A DNA stretch of 64,000 bases from Clostridium thermosuccinogenes. GTDB taxonomy: Bacteria > Bacillota > Clostridia > Acetivibrionales > DSM-5807. The stretch is from contig NZ_CP021850.1 of assembly GCF_002896855.1 (NCBI RefSeq), forward strand, positions 1,203,665 through 1,267,664, read 5' to 3'. Below, in pieces: positions 25,576-34,648 of the stretch; the stretch's first letter is position 1, and each line of letters begins with the position of its first letter. The position numbers and the translations under genes were made by a program. Under the pieces are notes generated by a model that was given only the letters and a program-made list of their open reading frames with translations, was not told the origin of the DNA and did no database searches.

Positions 25576-27762
25576 ATGAGTGACGGGTACAGCCGGTTGA
25601 TTGAAAAGATTAAAGAAAACAAATTAAATTGCGATCTCAGCATAATAGAAAAAGCCTACAACTTTTCCAAGGCTGCCCATGAGGGTCAGCACAGGGAATC
25701 CGGCGAGCCATATATCGTTCATCCCTTGGAGGTAGCCGGCATTCTTGCCGAGCTGGAACTGGACTGCACATCAATTGTTGCCGCCATACTTCACGATATC
25801 ATTGAGGATACTGCGTATACATCGGAGCAGCTTAGAGAAAACTTCGGGGATGAAGTTGTCATGCTGGTGGAAGGCGTTACAAAGCTGGGCAAAATTCCTT
25901 ATACAACCAAGGAGGAGCAGCAGGCTGAAAACCTAAGGAAGATGTTCCTTGCCATGTCGAAGGATATAAGGGTCATCCTTATCAAATTGGCGGACAGGCT
26001 CCACAACATGAGAACTTTGAAGTACAAAGCACCGGAAAAGCAGACGGAGATTGCTAAGGAAACCATTGAAATATATGCGCCTTTAGCTCACAGGCTTGGT
26101 ATATCCAAGATTAAGTGGGAGCTGGAGGATATAAGCTTAAGATATTTGGACCCCCAGGGCTATTATGATCTGGTGGACAAGATTGCCAAAAAGAGGAAAG
26201 AACGGGAAGCTTATATCACCCAGATAACCGAGACCCTTAGCGTTAAAATCAAGGAACTCGGCATAGAAGGCGCCCAGGTGGACGGCAGGCCGAAGCATTT
26301 CTACAGCATTTACAAAAAGATGAAAACAAAGCATAAGACTTTGGAAGAAATATATGACCTTTTTGCCGTGAGGGTTATTGTCAACTCGGTACAGGACTGC
26401 TATGCGGTACTGGGTTTGGTGCACGAACTGTACAAGCCCATACCAGGAAGATTCAAGGATTATATAGCCATGCCCAAGCCTAACATGTACCAGTCCCTGC
26501 ACAACACGCTGCTGGGTCCGGAGGGAATACCTTTTGAGATTCAGATAAGGACATGGGAAATGCACAGGGTAGCTGAGGTAGGTATAGCAGCCCACTGGAA
26601 ATATAAGGATGGTGGCGGGACCAACAGTACGGAGCTGGATAAGAAGTTGACATGGCTCAAACAACTCATGGAATTGCAAAAGGACATGAGGGACGCCAAA
26701 GAGTTTATCGACAATCTGAAAATCGACCTGTTTGCCGACGAGGTGTTTGTTTTCACACCCAAAGGCGATGTTATAAGCCTTCCGGTAGATTCTACGCCCA
26801 TAGATTTTGCATATTCGATACACAGTGCCATCGGCAACAAAATGATGGGAGCAAAAGTTAATGGAAAGCTTGAGCCGCTGAGTTATAAGCTGAAAAATGG
26901 CGATATCATAGAGATCCTCACATCCTCCAGTATACACGGACCAAGCCGTGATTGGCTTAAGATTGCCAAAAGTTCCCAGGCTAGAAACAAGATAAACCAG
27001 TGGTTCAAAAAGGAGAAAAGGGAAGAAAACCTGCTAAGGGGCAAGGAGCTGGTGGAAAAGGAGCTCAAAAAGCAGGGCCTCACTTTCAGCCAGCTGTTTA
27101 AAGCTGAGTGGGTGGATATTCTTCTTAAAAAATACAATTTCAACACTCTGGATGATCTTCTGGCCGGGATTGGATACGGTGCTGTTACCGCAGCCAAGAT
27201 AATTACACGGCTGAAAGAGGAATATAAAAAGACACTAAAGCCTGAAGAAATTGAGGCATTAGGTCTGGATAGCGCTGTTCAGGTGCGCCCTGAGCAAAAG
27301 AAAAAGGCTGTGCCCGAAAACGGCATTATTGTAAAAGGAATAGAAAACTGCCTGGTGAGGCTGTCAAGATGCTGCAACCCAGTTCCAGGCGACGATATAA
27401 TAGGCTATATTACCCGGGGAAGGGGAGTTTCGGTTCACAGAAGGGATTGCTCCAACATGGTGAACATCATGGAAAACGATGACCGGCTTATCGAAGTAAG
27501 CTGGTATACATCGTCCAATGTTTCGTATAAAGCTGATATTACTGTCATGGCCAACGACAGGACGGAGCTTTTGATGGAGATAACGAATGTTATCGGAGAA
27601 GCGAAAATACCCCTTAAGGCTATCAACGCCAGGACTACCAGAGACCAGGTAGCCGTAATGAACCTTACCCTGGAGATAACAAATACCGAACAGCTGGATA
27701 ATATAATTAAAAAGCTGAAAAAGGTCAAGAGCGTATTTGAAGTGACCAGAAACAAGCAATAA
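25576..27762 (+). CDS. relA: Bifunctional (p)ppGpp synthetase/hydrolase
   Basis: Makes and degrades the stringent-response alarmone (p)ppGpp. All Rel domains are present in 728 residues. The HD hydrolase has HEGQHRESGEPYIVHP, ILHDIIEDT and RLHNMRTL. The synthetase has YSIYKKMKTKH, YDLFAVRVIV and YIAMPKPNMYQSLHN. The TGS domain has VFVFTPKGDVISLP. The C-terminal regulatory part has a Cys-containing segment, CCNPVPGDDIIGYITRGRGV, and an ACT domain. Both catalytic halves look intact. Start follows AAAGGAGGGATGTA, 36 bases after apt. Confidence 0.97.
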   Translation: MSDGYSRLIEKIKENKLNCDLSIIEKAYNFSKAAHEGQHRESGEPYIVHPLEVAGILAELELDCTSIVAAILHDIIEDTAYTSEQLRENFGDEVVMLVEGVTKLGKIPYTTKEEQQAENLRKMFLAMSKDIRVILIKLADRLHNMRTLKYKAPEKQTEIAKETIEIYAPLAHRLGISKIKWELEDISLRYLDPQGYYDLVDKIAKKRKEREAYITQITETLSVKIKELGIEGAQVDGRPKHFYSIYKKMKTKHKTLEEIYDLFAVRVIVNSVQDCYAVLGLVHELYKPIPGRFKDYIAMPKPNMYQSLHNTLLGPEGIPFEIQIRTWEMHRVAEVGIAAHWKYKDGGGTNSTELDKKLTWLKQLMELQKDMRDAKEFIDNLKIDLFADEVFVFTPKGDVISLPVDSTPIDFAYSIHSAIGNKMMGAKVNGKLEPLSYKLKNGDIIEILTSSSIHGPSRDWLKIAKSSQARNKINQWFKKEKREENLLRGKELVEKELKKQGLTFSQLFKAEWVDILLKKYNFNTLDDLLAGIGYGAVTAAKIITRLKEEYKKTLKPEEIEALGLDSAVQVRPEQKKKAVPENGIIVKGIENCLVRLSRCCNPVPGDDIIGYITRGRGVSVHRRDCSNMVNIMENDDRLIEVSWYTSSNVSYKADITVMANDRTELLMEITNVIGEAKIPLKAINARTTRDQVAVMNLTLEITNTEQLDNIIKKLKKVKSVFEVTRNKQ

Positions 27763-27813
27763 GCAAAAGACTGTAACAGGCAATATACGACGAACGATGA
27801 GGAGAACAGACAG

Positions 27814-28263
27814 ATGCGTGCTGTAGTACAGAGGGTTTCAAAAGCCGGCGTATCAGTGGAAGGACAGGAAATAGGCCGGATTGGCAAAGGTATTGTTGTT
27901 CTGCTGGGAGTCGGACTGGATGATACTGAACAAGATGTAGAATATTTAGCTGATAAAATTGTAAACTTAAGGATTTTTGAAGATGAAAACGGCAAAATGA
28001 ACATTTCCCTGATGGACATTAAAGGGGAGCTGCTTATCGTATCCCAATTCACTTTATATGGCGACTGCAGAAAAGGAAAAAGGCCGAGCTATGACAAGGC
28101 GGCAAGACCGGAAAGAGCAAAAGAGCTGTACGATAAATTTGTGGAACGCTGCAAACTTTACGGCCTGAAGGTGGAATCGGGTAAATTTCAAGCGGAGATG
28201 ATGGTCGAGATATTCAATGATGGCCCTGTTACCCTGCTTTTGGATAGCAGCAGGAATTTTTAA
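27814..28263 (+). CDS. dtd: D-aminoacyl-tRNA deacylase
   Basis: Removes D-amino acids from mischarged tRNA. At 149 residues it is full length. Family motifs [26 protein letters not shown] and the Gly-Pro motif NDGPVT near the C-terminus are present. Start at ATG 27814 after GATGAGGAGAAC. It is in line with relA (51 bases apart), as in other Firmicutes. Confidence 0.96.
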   Translation: MRAVVQRVSKAGVSVEGQEIGRIGKGIVVLLGVGLDDTEQDVEYLADKIVNLRIFEDENGKMNISLMDIKGELLIVSQFTLYGDCRKGKRPSYDKAARPERAKELYDKFVERCKLYGLKVESGKFQAEMMVEIFNDGPVTLLLDSSRNF

Positions 28264-29067
28264 ACGGGGACTGATATCGGGGACAGTCCTCAACTTTGTG
28301 CCAATGAAATGGGGACAGTTCTCAACTTTGATTGAAATGTACCAATGAAGTGGGTACGGTCCTCAACATTATGTCTCAAGCCTTTTAAGGGACAGCTTTC
28401 AATGATTACATGAAATAGGGACAGTTCTCAATATTTGTTCGAAATGTGAAATGGGTACAGTTCCAACATTATGTTAAAAACCTTTTAAGGCACAGTTTTT
28501 CAATTATTTATATGAATAGAAGATTTTCTCTTATGGAAAATTGCTTGATAAAGTGACAAGAAGCCTATCGCTAATGCTGGCAGAAGCTGAGCTGCCCAAG
28601 GCCATTATGGTGGTTTCATTTGATTATGGACCATGATCTCTCATCTTATCTCAGAATAAAGAATTTACCATGAAAAAGGAAAATGAAAAGCCATTATTTA
28701 TTCTATATTCTGTGGAAAGGGCTTTGGCCATGGGTAGCAGGAATATCAGAAAGTCCAGTAATGTCCCCATGTTAATAACTGTTCCTATGCCAGTAGGAAA
28801 GTTGAGAATTCCAGAACTGTCCCCAAGTCAAAGGGCTTAGGCCATGGGTGGCAGGAACATCATAAAGTCCAGAACTGTCCCCCATGTTAAGAGCTTTCCT
28901 ATGCCAATAGGAAAACCGAAAACTTCAGAACTGTCCTTGCGGCTGAAAAAATTGGATTTATTATAGTACTATCTCCATAATATAAAATACAGGACTGTCC
29001 CCACGGACGGAAAAGTTGGAGAAATGGCAGAACTGTCCCCACAATGGAAGGAGGAGTTTAAGAAGTT
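28264..29067. repeat. Large REP-like cluster with tandem duplications
   Basis: Forward copies lie at 28279-28296, 28311-28328 and about 28352-28368, 28418-28434 and 28452 (worn). Reverse-orientation copies (CAGAACTGTCCCC type) run from about 28760 to 29040. Two separate duplications are visible. A unit of about 100 bases (GGGTACGGTCCTCAACATT..., 28352 and 28452) is repeated, and a unit of 114 bases starting GGGCTTTGGCCATGGGT occurs at 28719 and 28833. No gene fits. The opposing clusters could fold into a large stem. Confidence 0.8.
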
Positions 29068-29679
29068 ATGATTTTTAAATGCTTGCCCACTGGAATGTTT
29101 GGATCAAATTGCTATATAATCGGCGACAAGGGAGAGGGCGCAATTATCGATCCGGGAGTAGAAACCAGTGAGATACTGGATGCTGCAGAAAGAGAAGGTC
29201 TTAAGATCAAATATATTATCCTAACCCATGCCCATATTGACCATATATGCTCAGTAGATGAGGTGCGGGAAAAGACAGGTGCCAAAGTGGTGGTGCATGA
29301 GGCAGATATTCCTGCGCTCAACGATCCTCGGCTTAACGTGTCCCACTATACGGGTCAGGGAAGAACTTTCAAGGCTGCTGACATGCAGGTCAGGGATGGG
29401 GATATCATAAAGGCCGGAGACATGGTGTTGGAAATAATCCACACCCCGGGACATACTCCGGGAGGTATATGTATAAAGACAGGAAATATGGTTTTTACCG
29501 GGGATACACTTTTCAAAATGTCGGTGGGAAGGACCGACCTTGGCAGAGGGAATATGGATCAGCTTATCCATTCCATAAAAAACAAGCTTTTAACCCTGCC
29601 GGATGAGACAGTTGTCTACCCGGGGCATGGAGAACCTACCACCATAGGAGACGAGAAGCGGAGCAACCCGTTTATTTAA
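29068..29679 (+). CDS. Metallo-beta-lactamase-fold hydrolase (glyoxalase II-like)
   Basis: A 203-residue zinc hydrolase. The metal motif is THAHIDHI, with distal ligands in HTPGHTPGG, FTGDTLF and YPGHGEPT. Such proteins hydrolyse thioesters such as S-lactoylglutathione or related low-molecular thiol conjugates, but the substrate is not fixed here. Start at ATG 29068 after GGAAGGAGGAG. In many clostridia this gene follows dtd directly; here the REP cluster intervenes. Confidence 0.9.
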   Translation: MIFKCLPTGMFGSNCYIIGDKGEGAIIDPGVETSEILDAAEREGLKIKYIILTHAHIDHICSVDEVREKTGAKVVVHEADIPALNDPRLNVSHYTGQGRTFKAADMQVRDGDIIKAGDMVLEIIHTPGHTPGGICIKTGNMVFTGDTLFKMSVGRTDLGRGNMDQLIHSIKNKLLTLPDETVVYPGHGEPTTIGDEKRSNPFI

Positions 29680-30457
29680 TTACGTCCATAAAGCCATCTG
29701 TTGCTCTGTGGCCAAAAATCCAGAACTGTCCCCATAGCAGATATATTTTCAGAATGGTTGCCATCAAGTGGTTGTGAGAAATCCATGGATTATGATATTC
29801 AGGTATATGGACCTGGTAATACACAGTCTGATGATTATAAGTATGGGATTTGGATTTCAATAAAAAAGATAACTAGATAAATGGGTATTACATTCATTCA
29901 ACTGGTATTCTCAACAAAATGCCATTTTTATCGGATGAAATAAATAAGCGATTTCATCGTTCTAATATACCTTTTTCGACTGTATAATCTGTTAACTTAG
30001 TCGAAAAGGGCATTTTTTTGAGCATTTACGAAATTATCACAAACTGCATGTTTGAAAATATTTCGAAGCTTTTGCTTTTGAGATGTTGAGGATTTAGAAC
30101 CGAAGCGTGTCAATAATGACGACATTAATTATAATGAAGATGCTGAGCATCAGATAACTTTTTTCTATTGATTCTCCAAAGCACTGTATAATTGAGAGGT
30201 GCTTTGGAGGTGCATATATACTCTTAATCCATTTTCATCGCTGAATGCTTCATTGCTATATATTACGCAGTAAAGAGGCTATAACTCAGTAAAAAAGAAA
30301 AATAATTGCTGGGAAGAGATTTTCACTGATTTATGCAGGGTATATTAAGGATATGGACAGTATAAAATAAATTTTATACATAGTAAGATCAAAATCTTAC
30401 TGTTTGCTGTCGTGTGATTACTTTGGATACCTATGTGGGCATGGGAGGGTGAAAGAT
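29680..30457 (+). other. Gene-free stretch with hairpins
   Basis: A reverse repeat core lies at 29720-29735. TTTTCGACT/AGTCGAAAA pairs near 29972-30010 with a following T run. A perfect stem CTCCAAAGCAC/GTGCTTTGGAG lies at 30174-30209. No coding frame or RNA gene is recognised. Confidence 0.5.
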
Positions 30458-31426
30458 TTGGATAATAAAAAAGTAAAGGTGATATATCTTGCAGGAGGGT
30501 GTTTTTGGGGAACCGAAAAGTATCTTTCTCAGATATACGGAGTCCTGGAAACTGAAGTTGGCTATGCCAATGGCAATACAGAAAATCCTACTTACGAGGA
30601 TGTTTGCCATAAAAACACCGGACATGCAGAAACAGTAAAGGTGCTGTATGACCCTGAGAAAATCAGCCTTGAATTTTTATTGCAGCTTTTCTATGATTCC
30701 ATTGATCCAACATCAATAAATCATCAGGGAGGAGACTGGGGGACTCAATACCGTACCGGAATCTATTATGTAGATGAAGAAGATAGGGAAATCATTCAAA
30801 AGTCAATTGATGAGTTGCAGAAAAAGTATAAAAAGAAAATAGCCATACAGGTGCAGCCTCTGGAAAACTATTATCCTGCTGAGGAATATCATCAGAAATA
30901 TCTGGATAAAAATCCAAGTGGTTATTGCCATATTAGCCGTGATAAATTCGAGAAAGCCAGACAGGCAAGGGAGATACCGGTGAAGTATGAACCTCTTTCC
31001 AAAGATGCTCTAAAAAACAAGCTCAGTGAGCTTCAATATAATGTAACACAGAACGCTGCTACTGAGCCGCCTTTTGAAAATGAGTATTACGATAATTTTG
31101 AAGAAGGCATATATGTAGACATCACAACCGGAGAACCGCTTTTCAGTTCCCGGGACAAATTTGATTCCGGATGCGGATGGCCAAGTTTTTCAAAACCAAT
31201 AAATGATGATTTAATCAAGGAAATACCGGATTATTCCTATGGTATGAGCAGGACTGAGGTGAGAAGCAAAACGGGTGATGCCCATCTGGGGCATGTTTTT
31301 AACGATGGTCCTGCAGAAAAGGGGGGTTTAAGATATTGCATCAACAGCGCAGCCTTGGAATTCATACCTAAAAGCCAAATGGAGGAAAGAGGATATGGAT
31401 ATCTGCTCTCTATTTTCGAAAACTAG
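30458..31426 (+). CDS. msrAB: Fused peptide methionine sulfoxide reductase MsrA/MsrB
   Basis: Repairs both S- and R-methionine sulfoxide after oxidative damage. The N-terminal MsrA domain has the active-site loop [13 protein letters not shown] and VGYANG. The C-terminal MsrB domain has [10 protein letters not shown], and [11 protein letters not shown] with the catalytic Cys. The second MsrB Cys pair for zinc is not evident. About 322 residues. Start at TTG 30458 after GGGAGGGTGAAAGAT; an upstream TTG at 30404 lacks a site. Single gene. Confidence 0.92.
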   Translation: MDNKKVKVIYLAGGCFWGTEKYLSQIYGVLETEVGYANGNTENPTYEDVCHKNTGHAETVKVLYDPEKISLEFLLQLFYDSIDPTSINHQGGDWGTQYRTGIYYVDEEDREIIQKSIDELQKKYKKKIAIQVQPLENYYPAEEYHQKYLDKNPSGYCHISRDKFEKARQAREIPVKYEPLSKDALKNKLSELQYNVTQNAATEPPFENEYYDNFEEGIYVDITTGEPLFSSRDKFDSGCGWPSFSKPINDDLIKEIPDYSYGMSRTEVRSKTGDAHLGHVFNDGPAEKGGLRYCINSAALEFIPKSQMEERGYGYLLSIFEN

Positions 31427-31618
31427 AAAAATATGTCTTGTATTAAGAGTGTAAATAATTTTGCTGGTTTGAATCTGGATGCTCCTTCTTGAGCAAGGAG
31501 ACTTTAACTTAACTTATAGTTAAACTAACACCAGCAAGCTTGTTTTTTACGCATGAAATCAAAATTCTCTGGCAGTAATTTCATTAAGGCATGGATCCCC
31601 CTTATTTGTGGGGTCTAG

Positions 31619-31715
31619 CCTGCCCGGCAATGAGGGCGAGCTCCTCTGGATGATGGGGGACGGCATTTACTACAGGTACGTTTCAAGCCGTCCCTCGAAC
31701 ATTATGGCCAGCTGA
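31619..31715 (+). pseudogene. Unrecognised coding scar
   Basis: A frame reading SLPGNEGELLWMMGDGIYYR, VSSRPSNIMAS then stop has protein-like composition but no start or upstream continuation. I do not recognise the family; it may be the tail of a lost gene. Confidence 0.25.
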
Positions 31716-31723
31716 TTAAGAAC

Positions 31724-31772
31724 TGAACTGCACCTAAAATGTTAGACTAAATAACATTTTGGGTGCAGTTCA
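31724..31772. mobile_element. Fused IS-end palindrome (internal-deletion scar or mini-IS)
   Basis: TGAACTGCACCTAAAATGTTA is followed by a 7-base loop and TAACATTTTGGGTGCAGTTCA. The two 21-base arms differ at one base (G-U) and run TG to CA, as IS3-type terminal repeats do. The transposase is gone. It could also terminate transcription. Confidence 0.45.
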
Positions 31773-31812
31773 TACTTGGTGTGGGATTCTCTGAATCCCG
31801 CTCCATTATTTA

Positions 31813-31860
31813 TAGGCTTCAGCCTGTTGAGCATGAAGCGGGTTTCTCTGCATATAATGA
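31813..31860. repeat. Second copy of the 6103-6149 repeat
   Basis: GCCTGTTGAGCATGAAGCG plus TTTCTCTGCA recur here. This copy abuts the end of the mcrC fragment. Confidence 0.6.
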
Positions 31861-32084
31861 AGTCATTATTAGGAGTTATCTTCATATCTGTCTTGGAATG
31901 CAACAGAACACCAGCTACTTTTCCGGTTGAACTTTTGTCGCTGTCTTGACAAAGGTATATATTTGATAAATATCGCCGGATATAAAGGTAATGTTATCGA
32001 ATCGGAAATCACCTGTATTGTATGCTCGTAGTACTTTGTATCTATGATTAACTTCTTGTCACCTTTGGAATTGATCATTTTGAT
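31857..32084 (-). pseudogene. mcrC: Decayed McrC-family restriction-subunit fragment
   Basis: On the reverse strand three adjacent frames read in order KGDKKLIIDTKYYEHTIQ, then GDIYQIYTFVKTATKV, then TGKVAGVLLHSKTDMK. These match the order of the McrC nuclease core: the PD-(D/E)XK strand, the NxYQIxTYVKN segment and the KVxGxLLYAKTD segment. Two frameshifts and a stop separate them and both ends are missing. McrC is the nuclease partner of the McrBC modified-cytosine restriction system; no mcrB is in the window. Clear relic of a lost defence operon. Confidence 0.65.
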
Positions 32085-32104
32085 TTAGCAAATGTTAAAA
32101 ATAT

Positions 32105-32133
32105 TTGACAAGTATATCAGAGTGATATAATAT
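32105..32133 (+). promoter_or_regulatory. Promoter of the glycosyltransferase-PadR operon
   Basis: TTGACA at 32105-32110, 17-base spacer, TAATAT at 32128-32133 (or TATAAT at 32126). Both elements are overlapped by the palindromes. Confidence 0.75.
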
Positions 32134-32153
32134 AACTATATCAGAGTGATATA
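32113..32153. promoter_or_regulatory. Twin 17-bp palindromic operator
   Basis: TATATCAGAGTGATATA occurs twice exactly, at 32113-32129 and 32137-32153, 24 bases apart. Each is a TATATCA/TGATATA inverted repeat. One overlaps the promoter and the other ends just before the ribosome site, fitting repression by the PadR protein encoded in the same operon. Confidence 0.75.
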
Positions 32154-32165
32154 AGGAGAAGAAAA

Positions 32166-33356
32166 ATGAACATTTTGTTTGTAAATGCAAATTTGAATGG
32201 GCATATTAACCCTACGCTTGGATTGGTTAAGAAACTTACAGAGAAAGGAAACCAGGTCAGCTATTTTTGTTCTGAATCATTTTCGGAACAGGTAACAAAG
32301 ATGGGGGCAAAATGGATTGGATTTAGTAACAAGTTGGATCTTTTTTTGAAAGAATACCGACCAACAGACAGACATCCTTTTTTTATGCTGATGGAATACA
32401 TGCTTTTATATGATGAAGCAGTGCTGCCAGAGATATTAGAAATTATTAAAGAAGATCAGTATGATATGATTATTTGTGATTCTTATTTCGGAGGAGCATG
32501 TTTTTTAAAACAGATTGTTAAAGTTCCGGTTGTGTGTTCCCACTCCTCATTTGCGATGAGTAAAACACCAGTGCCGGAACGGATGCTTGTGCCAGGATTC
32601 CATCCTCAATTGGATCATTGCTATCAGATATTAAAACGAATTTGTGAAAGCTATAATATTGAGGAACCTTCATTAGAACAGGTTTTTACAAGTAAAGGAG
32701 ATTTGAATATCGTATACACCACTCAAGATTTTAACGGAGATGATGGGGTATATGAGCCGGACTATTTATTTGCCGGTCCGTCCATCGAACGGATACAGGA
32801 AGCAGACGATTTGGATCTTTCCGTGGTAGGAGAAAGAAAGCTTATATACATATCGCTTGGAAGTTTGAATACAGCTTTTTTGGATTTCTATAAAACATGT
32901 ATCTCGGCATTTCGTAATACGGATTATTATGTATGCATGTCCATCGGAAAGAAATGTGAAGTCTCACAATTAGGGGAAATTCCACAGAATTTCCTGGTAA
33001 AGAATTTTCTTCCGCAGCTGGAGATTTTAAAGCGGGCTGATGTATTTATTACTCATGCAGGTTTTAACAGCGTGAACGAAGCTCTATACTTTGGAGTTCC
33101 CATGCTTGCATTACCTCAGGTCAACGACCAGCATATGGTGGCCAAGCGTCTTGTTTCTATGGAACTGGGAATGTCAGAAAGCATAAAGGAATTGTCACCA
33201 GAAACATTGAGATCCAAGACAGAAGCGCTAATAATGGATAAAAAAATCAAGGAAAACTGCATGAAAATTTCTCGGGAAATGAGGAATTTAACTGAGTCTG
33301 AACAGACAGTATGGAAACTCGAAAAATTTGTTGATACTTGGAAAGAGAGGAAATAG
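32166..33356 (+). CDS. MGT-family glycosyltransferase (GT1)
   Basis: Transfers a sugar from an NDP-sugar to a small acceptor; relatives inactivate macrolides or decorate lipids and flavonoids. 396 residues with a GT-B fold. The N-terminal loop is NANLNGHINPTLGLVKKL and a mid-strand is YISLGSLNT. The donor-site signature runs THAGFNSVNEALYFGVPMLALP and QVNDQHMVAKR. Start follows ATAAGGAGAAGAAA. It is the first gene of an operon whose second gene is a PadR regulator, a combination seen for drug-responsive systems. Codon use is AT-rich against the flanking housekeeping genes, suggesting transfer. Confidence 0.92.
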   Translation: MNILFVNANLNGHINPTLGLVKKLTEKGNQVSYFCSESFSEQVTKMGAKWIGFSNKLDLFLKEYRPTDRHPFFMLMEYMLLYDEAVLPEILEIIKEDQYDMIICDSYFGGACFLKQIVKVPVVCSHSSFAMSKTPVPERMLVPGFHPQLDHCYQILKRICESYNIEEPSLEQVFTSKGDLNIVYTTQDFNGDDGVYEPDYLFAGPSIERIQEADDLDLSVVGERKLIYISLGSLNTAFLDFYKTCISAFRNTDYYVCMSIGKKCEVSQLGEIPQNFLVKNFLPQLEILKRADVFITHAGFNSVNEALYFGVPMLALPQVNDQHMVAKRLVSMELGMSESIKELSPETLRSKTEALIMDKKIKENCMKISREMRNLTESEQTVWKLEKFVDTWKERK

Positions 33357-33358
33357 GA

Positions 33359-33904
33359 ATGGCATTGAAGAATAAATCCATATATGCTATTTTGGGTATT
33401 CTGAATCTGTCACCAAGCAGCGGCTATGACATAAAAAAGTACAGTGACAAGGTACTCTCTGGGTTTTGGAATGAAAATTTCGGACATATTTATCCAACAT
33501 TGAAAATGATGCTGGAGGATGGGATGATTGAAGTCGTTTCCAGAGAAAAAAACGAAAAGAAAATAAAGTATGGAATAACTGAAAAGGGAAAGCAGGAGCT
33601 TGAGGCATGGCTTTTAGAAGAGACTACTCCGCAGCCGATGCGTTCTGAATTTTTGCTAAAATTATTGTTTTCAAGCAGCCAGCCGAGGGAGAAAGTTATC
33701 CATATGCTGGAGAATTATAAAAAACTCCATGAAAAGAATTTAGATAAGTATCTTGGAATGCTAAAGGATCTAGAACAGGGTAACCAGGACATATCGAAGG
33801 AGCGAGTCTGTTTTGTCAAAGCGGTTCTTAGAAGGGGTATCATATCCAATGAAGCTGTTATCCGTTGGTGTGATGAAACAATAGAAGAATTACAGCGCTC
33901 CTGA
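33359..33904 (+). CDS. PadR-family transcriptional regulator
   Basis: A 181-residue winged-helix repressor. The N-terminal domain is KSIYAILGILNLSPSSGYDIKK with the wing EKNEKKIKYGITEKG. The C-terminal helical dimer domain (from about residue 90) is of the subfamily-2 (Vir-type) kind. Start at ATG 33359 after AGAGGAAATAGGA, two bases past the glycosyltransferase stop. Likely autorepressor acting on the twin palindromes at 32113-32153. Inducer unknown. Confidence 0.92.
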   Translation: MALKNKSIYAILGILNLSPSSGYDIKKYSDKVLSGFWNENFGHIYPTLKMMLEDGMIEVVSREKNEKKIKYGITEKGKQELEAWLLEETTPQPMRSEFLLKLLFSSSQPREKVIHMLENYKKLHEKNLDKYLGMLKDLEQGNQDISKERVCFVKAVLRRGIISNEAVIRWCDETIEELQRS

Positions 33905-34118
33905 GCTCATAAATACAAAGCAAGCAGACTCAGTTGATATTCTTTATACCTTTTCGAACCATATTGATACAATTGCTGGAGTAAGCAATGTTATTATGTT
34001 TTTTAGCAATAGCTTGTAAGAAGTTCTCCACCTCTAAGCTAAAAGACATGTAATTGTATGTAATATTGGTCGATATGCTCCCACAAACGGCGGTTTTTCA
34101 AAAAAATAGAAAACCCCA
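33905..34118 (+). other. Intergenic stretch, no gene supported
   Basis: A reverse-strand frame of about 38 residues (MSFSLEVENFLQAIAKKH...) lies within 33950-34066 without a ribosome site. Otherwise nothing recognised. Confidence 0.3.
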
Positions 34119-34146
34119 TTGACAAGCTTCTTCGAACAGATACTAT
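34119..34146 (+). promoter_or_regulatory. Promoter of the 69-residue membrane protein
   Basis: TTGACA at 34119-34124, 16-base spacer, TACTAT at 34141-34146. Confidence 0.6.
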
Positions 34147-34221
34147 AAAAATAGCATGCAGGCTTCAATTCCATATACTCGAACTGGTCGCATAAAACAC
34201 TAAGTTGTTTAGGAGGACAAG

Positions 34222-34431
34222 ATGAAAAATCATAGGATTATTTCGATTATTCTCTATTGTGTTGCAGTTGTTTTTTATGTTATTGCAGTTCTGAATATCA
34301 TGAACGAAAATATGCGAACCATGGGAATTACTTATCTTTGCATCGGTTCAACGTGGTTTTGCCTTGGTTCTTTATATTTGATCAAATCAAAGAAAAATGA
34401 CTCTGATGAAGAAGAGAATAAGGATAAGTAA
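34222..34431 (+). CDS. 69-residue two-span membrane protein
   Basis: Begins after TTAGGAGGACAAG. Two hydrophobic helices, IISIILYCVAVVFYVIAVL and GITYLCIGSTWFCLGSLYL, are followed by a highly charged tail KSKKNDSDEEENKDK. It has its own promoter and a strong terminator at 34442-34482. I do not recognise a family; function unknown. It lies in the AT-rich accessory stretch. Confidence 0.8.
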   Translation: MKNHRIISIILYCVAVVFYVIAVLNIMNENMRTMGITYLCIGSTWFCLGSLYLIKSKKNDSDEEENKDK

Positions 34432-34441
34432 AAAATACCAG

Positions 34442-34482
34442 TTTGTAGGAGAGTTTATAAGGCTCTCCTACAAAAAATCTTA
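34442..34482 (+). terminator. Strong intrinsic terminator
   Basis: TTTGTAGGAGAG and CTCTCCTACAAA form a perfect 12-bp stem with a short loop; the 3' side is A/T-rich (AAATCTTATTT). Confidence 0.8.
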
Positions 34483-34648
34483 TTTATCAACTATTTGTTG
34501 TGACATAGCCTAAAAATATATAGCGCTATGATTGATACTCTTCCGAACCGAGAATTGATATGTGGATTTCTTTCAGATAAAGAAGAACTTATAAATCCCT
34601 TTCACTGGATGTCCAATAAAAGGGGTATAATCATATTTATAGTCTGTT

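Noticed and set aside
31869-32078. Intact 69-residue reverse gene
   Set aside because: Only its N-terminal third matches McrC; the rest of the match continues in two other frames, so it is part of a pseudogene.
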